From: an uncultured Paracoccaceae bacterium
GTDB taxonomy: Bacteria; Pseudomonadota; Alphaproteobacteria; Rhodobacterales; Rhodobacteraceae
Direction of reading: 5' to 3'
Length of the DNA: 64,000 nucleotides
Assembly: GCA_947493145.1 (NCBI GenBank)
Contig: CANLPZ010000001.1
Coordinates: 248,001-312,000, forward strand
Part shown: positions 47,402-56,234 of the stretch, piece by piece
How positions within the stretch are numbered: the stretch's first letter is position 1
How the letters are laid out: the number at the start of each line of letters is the position of its first letter
Position numbers and translations under genes: made by a program
Notes under the pieces: generated by a model
Seen by the model: the letters and a program-made list of their open reading frames with translations, nothing else
Database searches by the model: none
What the model was told of the DNA's origin: nothing

Positions 47402-47433
47402 AAAAGCCCGCTTCGATTGAAGCGGGCTTTTTC
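47402..47433 (+). terminator. gap2 terminator
   Basis: Stem AAAAGCCCGCTT with AAGCGGGCTTTTT, loop of six bases, 20 bases after the stop. The opposite face could serve the GST gene. Confidence 0.88.
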
Positions 47434-47449
47434 ATGTCAGGCCAATCGC

Positions 47450-48097
47450 TTACGCATCTTCGTAAATCTCTTCGAGCGAAGGTAGGCCCAAGACTTTCAT
47501 TTGTTCGGCATCGTAGCTGTCGATAAACTGCGTGTCTTGCGCAGCCATGCAACGGTCGAACCAATCGCGGACCAGACCTGTTTCTGGGATCAAATCCGGA
47601 AACCATTGGAACGGTGCGCTGACCAAAATATCAGCCGCTGATAGGGTATCATCAACCAAAAATTGGTGTTTTTTCAGCGCATTTTCAATCTGTTGGAACA
47701 TGGTCGCCTGATCGCGACACCATTCGTAAACCATCTTATTGTCGGCCATATCCAGATACGTCAGATACAAAATCGGTTCGACAACATTTCCGTAATAAAA
47801 CAACCAGCTCAAATAATTGCCGCGTGCCGGATGGTTTGGACCGCGCCCCAACGCGCTGTCGTAGTGATCGGTCAGCCATAGCATAATCGCGCCGCGTTCG
47901 CGGATGTAACCCCCCTCAACCTCCAACAAGGGAACTTTCCCCTCTGGATGCGGGTTCGACGGATCGCCCTGCCCCAATCCGCCTTGACGCTTGATATGGA
48001 CAATTTGAATATCGACATCCGTTTCCTTTCCCATCAATCGCAAAAGACTGTGAACACCCGACGAGCGTGAATGTGGGGAATGATAAAGTTTCACCAT
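47450..48097 (-). CDS. Glutathione S-transferase family protein
   Basis: A 215-residue protein with an N-terminal thioredoxin-like domain (VKLYHSPHSRSSGVHSLLRLMGKETDVDIQIV; GKVPLLEVEGGYIRERGAI) and an all-helical C-terminal domain. It conjugates or carries glutathione; the substrate is not known. It is divergent from a WYL-domain regulator that may control it. Confidence 0.85.
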   Translation of the reverse strand: MVKLYHSPHSRSSGVHSLLRLMGKETDVDIQIVHIKRQGGLGQGDPSNPHPEGKVPLLEVEGGYIRERGAIMLWLTDHYDSALGRGPNHPARGNYLSWLFYYGNVVEPILYLTYLDMADNKMVYEWCRDQATMFQQIENALKKHQFLVDDTLSAADILVSAPFQWFPDLIPETGLVRDWFDRCMAAQDTQFIDSYDAEQMKVLGLPSLEEIYEDA

Positions 48098-48180
48098 TTT
48101 GACTTCCTTTCGTTAACGGGTGACGGTATCGCAGCCCCTTCTTGCCAATTTCTGTCAGCAGCATTTAAGTATTATGAAAT

Positions 48181-48897
48181 ATGCCAAAATCAGATCGACT
48201 TTTCCGCCTCATGCAACTGCTTCGGTCGTTGCCTCAACCCACCAAAGCCTCGGATCTGTCCGAAAGATTAGAAGTTTCGATGCGCACGCTTTATCGTGAT
48301 ATCGAGGCATTGCGCGTTGCCGGTGCGCAAATCGATGGCGAGGCCGGCGTCGGATATACACTGATCGAAGATATCGCCATGCCGCCGCAAACCCTAACGC
48401 GGCTTGAAGTCGAAGCGTTGTCGATTGGCCTGTCTGAAGTTAAATATCGTGGTGATGCCGAATTGGCCCAAGCCGCCCAAGATGCCATGTCGAAAATCAC
48501 GGCAACCTTGCAAGAAAACCGCCAGCGCGATGTGTTGCACGCTGTCAGCCAAGTTTACCGGTTCACGACACACGAAGCTTCGACCGTTGATATGTCCGCC
48601 GTGCGCGACGCCTGTTGGACCGAAACGGCCCTGTATATATCATACGAAGACCGCGCCGGCGCAATTACAAATCGACGCGTGTACCCGCTTGCGGTGTTGT
48701 ATTTCGAATATGCAGTCATGTTGTTGGCCCATTGCCAATTACGCAATGATTACAGAACCTTCCATGTCACCCATATCAAAAACGCCAAACCGCTGAACGA
48801 AAGCTTTCGCCCCCATCGCGTTCGGTTGCTAAACGACTATGTCACTGCACTTCGACGCCGCATAGAAACCTGCGATCGATCGAACGTCCCATCCTAA
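48181..48897 (+). CDS. YafY-like HTH regulator with WYL domain
   Basis: A 238-residue regulator with a DeoR-type helix-turn-helix (RLFRLMQLLRSLPQPTKASDLSERLEVSMRTLYRDIEAL) and a WYL ligand-binding domain (ALYISYEDRAGAITNRRVYPLAVLYFEYAVMLLAHCQLRNDYRTFHV). It is divergent from the GST gene over 83 bases, which suggests local control. The ligand is unknown. Confidence 0.85.
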   Translation: MPKSDRLFRLMQLLRSLPQPTKASDLSERLEVSMRTLYRDIEALRVAGAQIDGEAGVGYTLIEDIAMPPQTLTRLEVEALSIGLSEVKYRGDAELAQAAQDAMSKITATLQENRQRDVLHAVSQVYRFTTHEASTVDMSAVRDACWTETALYISYEDRAGAITNRRVYPLAVLYFEYAVMLLAHCQLRNDYRTFHVTHIKNAKPLNESFRPHRVRLLNDYVTALRRRIETCDRSNVPS

Positions 48898-48981
48898 ACG
48901 AACAACACGAAGTTGTGACAAATGCCGGATTGAATTCGCCCCCACATAGGCCCAAATATCGTTCGAAACAGGAGACCAAAG

Positions 48982-49257
48982 ATGCCCAAAGCCGTCCTCT
49001 ACCGTATGGATTTACCGAATTACACCTGTGGCTACGGCACGGCCGCACGCGATTTACTGCGCCAAAAAGGGTTCGAGATCGAAGAACACATCCTGCGTAC
49101 GCGCAAAGAAACGGATCGTTTCAAAGACAAACACAACATCACAACAACACCGCTGATATTTATCGACGGTCAAAAAATTGGTGGTTTTACGGATTTGAAA
49201 CGACACCTGAACGGGTCGAAATCAAAGTTAAAAGGCCTGCTACGACGTCGGCGTTAG
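48982..49257 (+). CDS. Glutaredoxin-like protein with CGYG site
   Basis: A 91-residue thioredoxin-fold protein: AVLYRMDLPNYTCGYGTAARDLLRQKGF and TTTPLIFIDGQKIGGFTDLKRHL contain the cis-proline TTTP and GG of glutaredoxins. The active site reads CGYG rather than CPYC, leaving one cysteine, so it would be monothiol at best. A basic tail (KGLLRRRR) ends the protein. Confidence 0.8.
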   Translation: MPKAVLYRMDLPNYTCGYGTAARDLLRQKGFEIEEHILRTRKETDRFKDKHNITTTPLIFIDGQKIGGFTDLKRHLNGSKSKLKGLLRRRR

Positions 49258-49310
49258 GCAAGCTACCGAGACCGATATAGAACGAAAACCCGAAATTTAT
49301 TGGGCTAAAT

Positions 49311-49760
49311 TCACGTTGTCACTTGTGGTAAAAAAGATGTCACGACGTCAATCCTGTGACTGTATGAGTTAATTTGAAAATGATGCAGTTCACCAGGATA
49401 TTCATCAGACGCCCAAGTTGTCTTTTGTACGAAATCCTTGAAGTGAGAGTTAGAATACAAGCGTACCCATGCTCCTTCAAACACATCATACTCAGAGTTT
49501 TTAACAAACATTTCTTCAGTTATCGAATAGGAAACGAAATTTCTAAATTCAAATTTAAATATCGTACTTTTATCAGATAAGAAAAGGGGCTGTACGTCCT
49601 TAATTCCCCCAATAGTTTCAGTTTTATCGCCGGTTTCCGGAATGCCAATTTCGACTTTTAAAATAAAATCCCCTATGTGCTCAATTTTGTTAGTCATTAT
49701 GCTTCCCGCCGAATTTGCAGAAGCAACAAGCGCGGAATTTAAAAATTCATTTGGATTCAT
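49311..49760 (-). CDS. Hypothetical protein, AT-rich orphan
   Basis: A 149-residue protein with no family recognised. It has a high share of AT-rich codons and a sequence suggestive of an all-beta fold (KVEIGIPETGDKTETIGG; TIFKFEFRNFVSYSI). It lies alone between glutaredoxin and coaD. Base composition unlike the neighbours suggests recent acquisition. Confidence 0.5.
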   Translation of the reverse strand: MNPNEFLNSALVASANSAGSIMTNKIEHIGDFILKVEIGIPETGDKTETIGGIKDVQPLFLSDKSTIFKFEFRNFVSYSITEEMFVKNSEYDVFEGAWVRLYSNSHFKDFVQKTTWASDEYPGELHHFQINSYSHRIDVVTSFLPQVTT

Positions 49761-49806
49761 AAAACTTCATCAAATATTCAAATTTCGAAAATAGCGAAAT
49801 TTACAA

Positions 49807-50301
49807 CTAGTTTGAAAGCTTTGCTTTCAATGCCTTTTCCACGTCAGGTGCGACGAATTTAGACACGTCCCCACCCAAACGTGCGATTTCTTTGACCAGC
49901 TTTGACGCGACCGCTTGGTATTGTGCGTCTGCCATTAAAAATACTGTTTCAATCGACGGGTCCATGGCGCGGTTCATGCCAACCATTTGATATTCATATT
50001 CAAAATCCGCAACAGCACGCAGCCCGCGAACGATAATCTGCGCGCCAACGTCATGGGCACAATCGATGAGCAAGTTTTCAAACGGATGGGCGACGATTTC
50101 AATTCCGGTTTCTGTCATGAGGTCTTTGGTCTCGGCTTCGATCATCGAAACGCGCTCTTCAAGACTAAAAAGCGGACCTTTGTCGCGGTTAATGGCAACG
50201 CCGATCACAAGACGATCAACCAGCCCCGCAGCGCGTTTGATAATGTCACGATGTCCCAAGGTGATTGGATCAAAAGTTCCTGGATACAAACCAACGCGCA
50301 T
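49807..50301 (-). CDS. coaD: Phosphopantetheine adenylyltransferase
   Basis: CoaD adds AMP to 4'-phosphopantetheine in coenzyme A synthesis. The 164-residue protein starts MRVGLYPGTFDPITLGHRDII, with the nucleotidyltransferase motif TxGH, and has IVRGLRAVADFEYEYQM and ASKLVKEIARLGGDVSKFV. The ATG at 50301 follows AAGGAGAG. An in-frame extension to 50355 has no such site. Confidence 0.95.
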   Translation of the reverse strand: MRVGLYPGTFDPITLGHRDIIKRAAGLVDRLVIGVAINRDKGPLFSLEERVSMIEAETKDLMTETGIEIVAHPFENLLIDCAHDVGAQIIVRGLRAVADFEYEYQMVGMNRAMDPSIETVFLMADAQYQAVASKLVKEIARLGGDVSKFVAPDVEKALKAKLSN

Positions 50302-50407
50302 GTCGCTCTCCTTTTTCCAACGCAATGCTGCAAACGCTGCTCTCTTACTGCGCACGCAACAATATTACGCGCAGGATTGCAAGCATCAGCGCGCAGAAAT
50401 CACCGTG

Positions 50408-51307
50408 TTATTGATCCTGCGCCTGATGCTCGAGTTTTGCAATCTCGTTTCGCAACCCTGTCACCAGACTTTCCGCGAACCGGTTCATCCGTTCCAGCCG
50501 ACGGTCATCTTCGTGCCGGACCAAATAAAAACTACGGGTCAAACTGATTTGATCGGATAAGATACGTTGAAAGCCCGGCGCAAAGGGCATTACGAAATCA
50601 TGCACAATCCCCACCCCTGCTTGGTGCCGCAACCAATTGAATTGGACTGACACCGAGTTTGATGCAAGATCGACACGTTCCGCATTGATTTCGCTTAAAT
50701 AATCCAGTTCCTTGTCAAAAATCATATCTTGAATGTACCCAATGATTTTATGGGCGTTTAGATCCTCTGGCTGCGTAATCTTTGGGTGGGACTTCAGATA
50801 TTCTTCGTGCGCCGCCAGATGTAATCGATAGTCGGCAATCTTTTGAACACTTAACCGTCCCGCTTTTGGTGGGCTGACTGCAATGACCATGTCCGCTTCG
50901 CGTTTGGACAAATTCACAACCCGTGGCAAAGCCAAAATTTGAATGTCCAAATCAGGGTTCGCGCGCGCAATTGCCGCACAGACTTGGGGGAGCAGAAAAT
51001 TGGCACATCCGTCCGGTGCGCCAATCCGGATTTGGCCGGACAATTGGTCGGTTTGGCCGGAAATGTCCTCTTTCGCTGCGACCAATGCTTGTTCTGCTTG
51101 TTCCGCGCGTGCCAATATCCGTTGACCAGCTTCGGTCAGGGCATATCCTTGTGGGGACTTGGCAAACAAGGGCAACCCCATGTTTTCCTCTAACCGTGCG
51201 ATCCGCCGACCAACCGTTGCTGGATCGATTTTCAACGATTTTCCGGCGGCAGACAGGCTTTCCATTCGAGCCACGGCAAGAAACACCCGCATATCATCCC
51301 ATTGCAT
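50408..51307 (-). CDS. LysR-family transcriptional regulator
   Basis: A 299-residue LysR regulator with the helix-turn-helix MRVFLAVARMESLSAAGKSLKIDPATVGRRIARLE. It is divergent from mmsA over 97 bases and probably controls valine catabolism, which is inference. An inverted repeat with outer arms TTGC/GCAA and inner arms CTAT/ATAG (51365-51386) lies in the shared gap. Confidence 0.87.
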   Translation of the reverse strand: MQWDDMRVFLAVARMESLSAAGKSLKIDPATVGRRIARLEENMGLPLFAKSPQGYALTEAGQRILARAEQAEQALVAAKEDISGQTDQLSGQIRIGAPDGCANFLLPQVCAAIARANPDLDIQILALPRVVNLSKREADMVIAVSPPKAGRLSVQKIADYRLHLAAHEEYLKSHPKITQPEDLNAHKIIGYIQDMIFDKELDYLSEINAERVDLASNSVSVQFNWLRHQAGVGIVHDFVMPFAPGFQRILSDQISLTRSFYLVRHEDDRRLERMNRFAESLVTGLRNEIAKLEHQAQDQ

Positions 51308-51404
51308 AGCGCACCCCTAAAAATGCAAAACCTTTTTGCCATAATCGCACTTTGATCTGAGAAATTGCAAGACTATCGTATAGCAAACCATTAGGGAGCG
51401 CAAA

Positions 51405-52907
51405 ATGACCACCGAACTTACACATTACATCAACGGCGAACACGTCAAAGGGACGTCTGGCCGTTTTGCCGATGTTTTCAATCCTGCTACGGGTGAAATT
51501 CAAGCAAAAGTACCGCTTGCCAGCACGGCCGAAGTTGAAGCTGCTGTAAAAATCGCCGCTGAGGTGCAGCCAGCATGGGCGGCTGTAAACCCACAACGCC
51601 GCGCGCGCGTCTTGATGAAATTCGTCGATCTTTTGAACCGCGATATGGACAAACTGGCGGAAGCGTTGTCACGCGAGCACGGTAAAACCATCCCCGACGC
51701 CAAAGGCGACGTTCAACGCGGATTGGAAGTTGTCGAATACTGCATCGGTGCACCCCATTTGCTAAAGGGCGAATACACCGACAGCGCAGGTCGTGGAATC
51801 GATATGTATTCTATGCGCCAAGCTTTAGGCGTGACCGTCGGCATTACACCGTTTAACTTCCCTGCGATGATCCCAATGTGGATGTTTGCACCCGCGATCG
51901 CATGCGGAAACAGCTTTATCCTGAAGCCGTCAGAACGCGACCCGTCAGTCCCATTGATGCTGGCTGAATTGCTGGAAGAAGCTGGTTTGCCAAAAGGTGT
52001 GATCCAAGTCGTAAACGGAGACAAAGAATCCGTTGATGCCCTGCTATATGATCCGATTGTACAATCGATTGGTTTTGTGGGTTCTACGCCAATTGCGGAA
52101 TACATTTATGGCACCGGTTGCGCGCAAGGAAAGCGTGTTCAATGTTTCGGCGGCGCCAAGAACCACATGATCATCATGCCTGATGCTGATTTGGATCAAG
52201 CCGCAGATGCGCTTGTTGGCGCTGGATATGGTGCGGCTGGGGAACGCTGCATGGCGATTTCAGTTGCCGTCCCTGTGGGCGATGAAACAGCTGATCGTTT
52301 GATCGAAAAGCTTATCCCACGCATCGATGCGCTAAAGGTCGGTCCATATACTGCGGGCAATGACGTGGATTACGGTCCTGTCGTTACCAGCGCTGCAAAA
52401 CAGAACATTTTGGGTCTTGTACAGACCGGTGTTGACCAAGGCGCTGAACTTGTTGTCGATGGACGCGACTTTAGCCTTCAAGGTTACGAAGAAGGTTTCT
52501 TTGTCGGGCCACATTTGTTTGACCATGTGACACCAGACATGGACATTTACAAAAAAGAAATCTTTGGACCCGTTTTGTCCACCGTACGGGCAAAAACATA
52601 CGAAGACGCAATCGGTTTGGCCATGGATCACGAATATGGCAACGGCACCGCGATTTTCACACGTGACGGCGACACAGCGCGTGATTTTGCTAATCGCATT
52701 AACATCGGAATGGTTGGAATTAACGTTCCGATCCCTGTTCCATTGGCGTACCACACCTTTGGTGGCTGGAAAAAATCAGTCTTTGGCGACCTGAACCAAC
52801 ATGGTCCTGATGCGTTTAAGTTCTATACGCGCACAAAAACGGTAACATCGCGCTGGCCATCGGGTATAAAAGAAGGCGGCGAATTCAGCATTCCTTTGAT
52901 GGACTAA
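51405..52907 (+). CDS. mmsA: CoA-acylating methylmalonate-semialdehyde dehydrogenase
   Basis: MmsA converts methylmalonate semialdehyde to propionyl-CoA in valine degradation. The 500-residue aldehyde dehydrogenase shows FNFPAMIPMWMFAPAIACGNSF, a family feature of MmsA, and the catalytic Cys282 in GAAGERCMAIS. YKKEIFGPVLSTVRAKTYEDA is in place. It is the first gene of the group followed by a hydrolase and mmsB. A terminator follows directly. Confidence 0.95.
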   Translation: MTTELTHYINGEHVKGTSGRFADVFNPATGEIQAKVPLASTAEVEAAVKIAAEVQPAWAAVNPQRRARVLMKFVDLLNRDMDKLAEALSREHGKTIPDAKGDVQRGLEVVEYCIGAPHLLKGEYTDSAGRGIDMYSMRQALGVTVGITPFNFPAMIPMWMFAPAIACGNSFILKPSERDPSVPLMLAELLEEAGLPKGVIQVVNGDKESVDALLYDPIVQSIGFVGSTPIAEYIYGTGCAQGKRVQCFGGAKNHMIIMPDADLDQAADALVGAGYGAAGERCMAISVAVPVGDETADRLIEKLIPRIDALKVGPYTAGNDVDYGPVVTSAAKQNILGLVQTGVDQGAELVVDGRDFSLQGYEEGFFVGPHLFDHVTPDMDIYKKEIFGPVLSTVRAKTYEDAIGLAMDHEYGNGTAIFTRDGDTARDFANRINIGMVGINVPIPVPLAYHTFGGWKKSVFGDLNQHGPDAFKFYTRTKTVTSRWPSGIKEGGEFSIPLMD

Positions 52908-52910
52908 ATC

Positions 52911-52940
52911 AAAAGGCGGCATTTCGGTGCCGCCTTTTTT
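52911..52940 (+). terminator. mmsA terminator
   Basis: AAAAGGCGGC-atttcggt-GCCGCCTTTTTT, a few bases after the mmsA stop. Confidence 0.88.
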
Positions 52941-52973
52941 ATTTCTGTCCAAAGACAACCGGTGGGGATCACG

Positions 52974-54014
52974 ATGAATGACTTAATGTCTGAAAAAATT
53001 GGTGCGGCGGGCGTCATAACGTTGAACCGACCAAAGGCCCTAAATGCGTTGACCTATGACATGTGCCTGTCGATTGAAAACTGTCTCCTTGACTGGGCCA
53101 ATGACGATGAAATTAAGCTGTTAATTTTACGCGCGAATGGTGACCGCGCGTTTTGTGCTGGCGGTGACATCAGCGACATCTATTGGAAAGCAAAAGACGG
53201 GGATTTTAAGTTCGGTCAAACTTTCTGGCGCGACGAATATCGAATGAATGCGTTGATGTTCGAATTCCCCAAACCCGTCGTCAGTTTTCTTCAGGGTTTC
53301 ACAATGGGCGGCGGTGTCGGCATCGGGTGTCACGGGTCACATCGTATTGTGTGTGAAACCAGCCAAATTTCCATGCCAGAGGTTGGAATTGGGCTTGTTC
53401 CCGATGTCGGCGGGTCGCTGATCCTTGCCAACGCGCCCGGACGATTGGGCGAATATCTGGGAACGACCGGCGCTCGAATGAACGCAGATGATGCAATTCT
53501 TGCGGGTTTCGCAGACTATTTTGTTCCACATTCCGAATGGAATGCCTTGATCGAAACCCTATGCGAAACCGGCGATTGGACTGCGATTGATGCGGCTGCG
53601 AAACCCGCGCCAGCGGGAACACTTGCGCCCATACTGGACGAGATCAACCGCCACTTCGCGGGTGAGACCTTTGGCGATATCCGTCGAAGCCTTCAGGCAG
53701 ACAGCTCTGATTTCGCCAAAGACACGCTAACCCGCTTACGCCGCAATTCACCGCTTTCGATGGCGTGTTCCGTCGAAACAACCCATCGATTGCGTGGCAC
53801 CAATGACATTCGCAAAGCGCTTGAACTCGAATACCGATACACGTTCCGCGCCTTGGAACATTCGGATTTTCTCGAAGGAATTCGCGCGGCGATCATCGAC
53901 AAGGATCGCACGCCAAATTGGCAACAAGCCTTTGACGCGTCCCTATCGCTCGACACGTCAAAAATGTTAATGCCCTTGGGCGCAAACACGCTGACATTTG
54001 AACGGGAGGCTTAA
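52974..54014 (+). CDS. Enoyl-CoA hydratase family, probably 3-hydroxyisobutyryl-CoA hydrolase
   Basis: A 346-residue crotonase-fold protein, longer than simple hydratases and like HIBCH, the thioesterase of valine degradation. The oxyanion-hole sequences RANGDRAFCAGGDISDIY and GFTMGGGVGIGCHGSHRIV are present, and the catalytic Glu region reads MPEVGIGLVPDVGGS. Its place between mmsA and mmsB supports this role. The ATG at 52974 has GGGGA six bases upstream. Confidence 0.88.
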   Translation: MNDLMSEKIGAAGVITLNRPKALNALTYDMCLSIENCLLDWANDDEIKLLILRANGDRAFCAGGDISDIYWKAKDGDFKFGQTFWRDEYRMNALMFEFPKPVVSFLQGFTMGGGVGIGCHGSHRIVCETSQISMPEVGIGLVPDVGGSLILANAPGRLGEYLGTTGARMNADDAILAGFADYFVPHSEWNALIETLCETGDWTAIDAAAKPAPAGTLAPILDEINRHFAGETFGDIRRSLQADSSDFAKDTLTRLRRNSPLSMACSVETTHRLRGTNDIRKALELEYRYTFRALEHSDFLEGIRAAIIDKDRTPNWQQAFDASLSLDTSKMLMPLGANTLTFEREA

Positions 54015-54884
54015 ATGAAAATCGGCTTTATCGGATTGGGAAACATGGGCGGACCAATGGCGCGCAATCTCGCCGCGGCAGGCCATGATGTTTTTGGCTT
54101 TGACCTTGCGGCTTCGGTTGCTGAAATTACCATGGTTGATCACGCCGAGGCTGTCGCCGACAGCGCGGAAGTTGTCATCACGATGCTCCCAAACGGCGAT
54201 ATCCTTCGACGTGTTGCCGCAGACATTTTGCCCAAAATGACTAAAGGTGCGTGCTTTCTAGATTGTTCAACAGTTGACGTCGACAGCGCACGCGCCGTTG
54301 CGCAGCAGGCAGATGATTTTGGTCTTCTTTGTGCCGATGCACCGGTGTCCGGTGGCATCGGTGGCGCGCAGGCTGGAACGCTGACCTTTATGGTCGGCGG
54401 CAGCGAAAAATCGTTCAATAAAGTTTCAGAATTGCTTGATATTATGGGGCAAAAATCTGTTCACTGTGGACCCTCGGGCAATGGACAAGCCGCCAAAATT
54501 TGCAACAATATGATCCTTGGGATCACCATGATCGGCACCTGCGAAGCCTTCGCTTTGGCCGACAAGCTTGGACTGGATCGACAGGCAATGTTTGATGTGG
54601 TCAGCACGTCAAGTGGATCTAGCTGGTCCATGAACGCGTATTGCCCTGCCCCGGGTGTTGGACCACAAAGCCCCGCGGATAACGCGTACACGCCAGGATT
54701 TGCCGCCGAATTAATGCTGAAAGACCTGCGGTTAAGCCAAACGGCAGCGACGTCGGCGGATGCTGACACGCCCTTGGGTGCGGCTGCAACGTCGCTGTAT
54801 TCTGACTTTGTCGAACACGAGGACGGTCTGGGGAAAGATTTCAGCGCCATGTTACCGCGTTTCGAAAAACGTGGGCGTGAGTGA
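54015..54884 (+). CDS. mmsB: 3-hydroxyisobutyrate dehydrogenase
   Basis: MmsB oxidises 3-hydroxyisobutyrate to methylmalonate semialdehyde, the substrate of MmsA. The 289-residue beta-hydroxyacid dehydrogenase has the NAD loop GFIGLGNMGGPMARNLAAAGHDVFGFD, DAPVSGGIGGAQAGTLTFMVGG and the catalytic Lys in GNGQAAKICNNMI. Its ATG follows the stop of the preceding gene with no gap. It is convergent with the GIN-domain gene, whose stop is adjacent. Confidence 0.94.
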   Translation: MKIGFIGLGNMGGPMARNLAAAGHDVFGFDLAASVAEITMVDHAEAVADSAEVVITMLPNGDILRRVAADILPKMTKGACFLDCSTVDVDSARAVAQQADDFGLLCADAPVSGGIGGAQAGTLTFMVGGSEKSFNKVSELLDIMGQKSVHCGPSGNGQAAKICNNMILGITMIGTCEAFALADKLGLDRQAMFDVVSTSSGSSWSMNAYCPAPGVGPQSPADNAYTPGFAAELMLKDLRLSQTAATSADADTPLGAAATSLYSDFVEHEDGLGKDFSAMLPRFEKRGRE

Positions 54885-55577
54885 TTAGCGTTTGATAACC
54901 GAACCGCCTGACGATTTGTCGATGGTGTGTTCCGGCGCGTTACCATACGACACAATCGTCGCTCCTGACGAAACCTGCCCTGTCACGCCGTCTGTTGCAA
55001 ACACGCGCAGCGTTGACCCGCTGGACGCATCCACCGTTGCTGTCGCGCATTCAAACCCCTGTGCGTCAACTGTCGCCCCGCTGGAGGCCTTCACAATGAT
55101 CGCGTCACATTGGCCCGTTATCCGCACTGTCGAACCACTGGACACATCGGCTAAAACCCGTGTTGTTTCAAAATCCTGCAACACCAGCGTCGCACCAGAG
55201 GACGTGGCGGCCGAGAGTTTGTCAGATGAAAACGATGACAAGCGCACAGTTGACCCTGACGATGCCTCGACCCCATCAATGTCCGGCATCGTAACAGACA
55301 CGACGAAACGGTCCTGTCGCAAACCGCCAACACGCCACCATTCCGATTTTCTGGACACGACCAACTGGTCGCCTTTTTTCTTTACAATCAAACGTTTGAT
55401 GTTGCCCGATTTTGCGTCACCGGTCACAGCATAATCCGTTCCGTTCACAACATTTACCGTGACGCCGGCGGATGCATCGATTTTAGAAAACCCTTCAAAA
55501 TCAAATGCTTTCGTTTCAGCCAATGCGGGTAACGCCAAGCTTGTGAAAAGTGCAATTGCCAATAGTTCGCGTTTCAT
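54885..55577 (-). CDS. Exported head-GIN domain protein (DUF2807)
   Basis: A 230-residue protein with a cleavable signal peptide (1-20, LPALA-ETKA) and a DUF2807/GIN putative auto-transporter adhesin-like domain, seen as repeated short blocks such as VEASSGSTVRLSSF, SSGATLVLQDFETTRVLADVSSGST and SGATVDAQGFECATATVDASSGST. These blocks form a repeated beta-helix-like pattern. The role is unknown. Confidence 0.82.
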   Translation of the reverse strand: MKRELLAIALFTSLALPALAETKAFDFEGFSKIDASAGVTVNVVNGTDYAVTGDAKSGNIKRLIVKKKGDQLVVSRKSEWWRVGGLRQDRFVVSVTMPDIDGVEASSGSTVRLSSFSSDKLSAATSSGATLVLQDFETTRVLADVSSGSTVRITGQCDAIIVKASSGATVDAQGFECATATVDASSGSTLRVFATDGVTGQVSSGATIVSYGNAPEHTIDKSSGGSVIKR

Positions 55578-55649
55578 ATCTCTGTCCTCCGCATGAGGAA
55601 GAGATATGTTAACGCCATTAACTTACAAGCTTTTGATCGAAACTTTTTC

Positions 55650-56084
55650 TCAGGCGCCGCGGATCATATCGACCATGGCAGAATTTTCTTCGTCCATTTC
55701 TTTTAGACGCGCCTTCACAACATCACCCAAGGTGATAACGCCAACAAGCTTTCCGTCGTCCACAACTGGCATGTGGCGGAACCGGCCATCGGTCATGGTT
55801 TCCAAAACCTGTTTTGAGGTATCCGCCATTTGACATGAAATAACTGTACCGGTCATCAATTCACCAACAGGTTTTGACAGGCATTCGATCCCCTGCTGAC
55901 CCAATTCGCGTACAATGTCGCGTTCAGATAAAATCCCGTCAATCGAAGCCCCATCGCTACTGACGACCAAAACCCCGACCCGCCGCGCGGCAAGTTCAGC
56001 GATCGCATCATGGATGCTTTGGTTTTGGGTAATTGTCAGAACGCCACGGTTTGCTTTGGCTTCAAGGATTTCTTTCACGCGCAT
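55650..56084 (-). CDS. CBS-domain protein
   Basis: A 144-residue protein consisting of two CBS domains (about 8-68 and 78-136), with RVGVLVVSSDG and RFRHMPVVDDGKLVGVITLGDVVKARL. CBS pairs bind adenosine nucleotides and regulate partner proteins. No catalytic domain is fused. It is divergent from the M50 protease gene. Confidence 0.9.
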   Translation of the reverse strand: MRVKEILEAKANRGVLTITQNQSIHDAIAELAARRVGVLVVSSDGASIDGILSERDIVRELGQQGIECLSKPVGELMTGTVISCQMADTSKQVLETMTDGRFRHMPVVDDGKLVGVITLGDVVKARLKEMDEENSAMVDMIRGA

Positions 56085-56234
56085 ATGGGAACCTTTCGTT
56101 ATTACGTTCCATCAGCGTAGCACGGATTTTCAATTTGCCAAATTTTTGTCAGATTCTTTTTTCAATCAAAAGGATACCGCCACACAATCACCACAATCAA
56201 TTGGGATAAGGCCCGCAATTAGATGAGGTTATTT

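Noticed and set aside
54885-55577. GIN-domain gene as a plus-strand frame (54892-55434)
   Set aside because: The minus-strand frame has a signal peptide and recognisable repeat blocks; the plus frame is its shadow.
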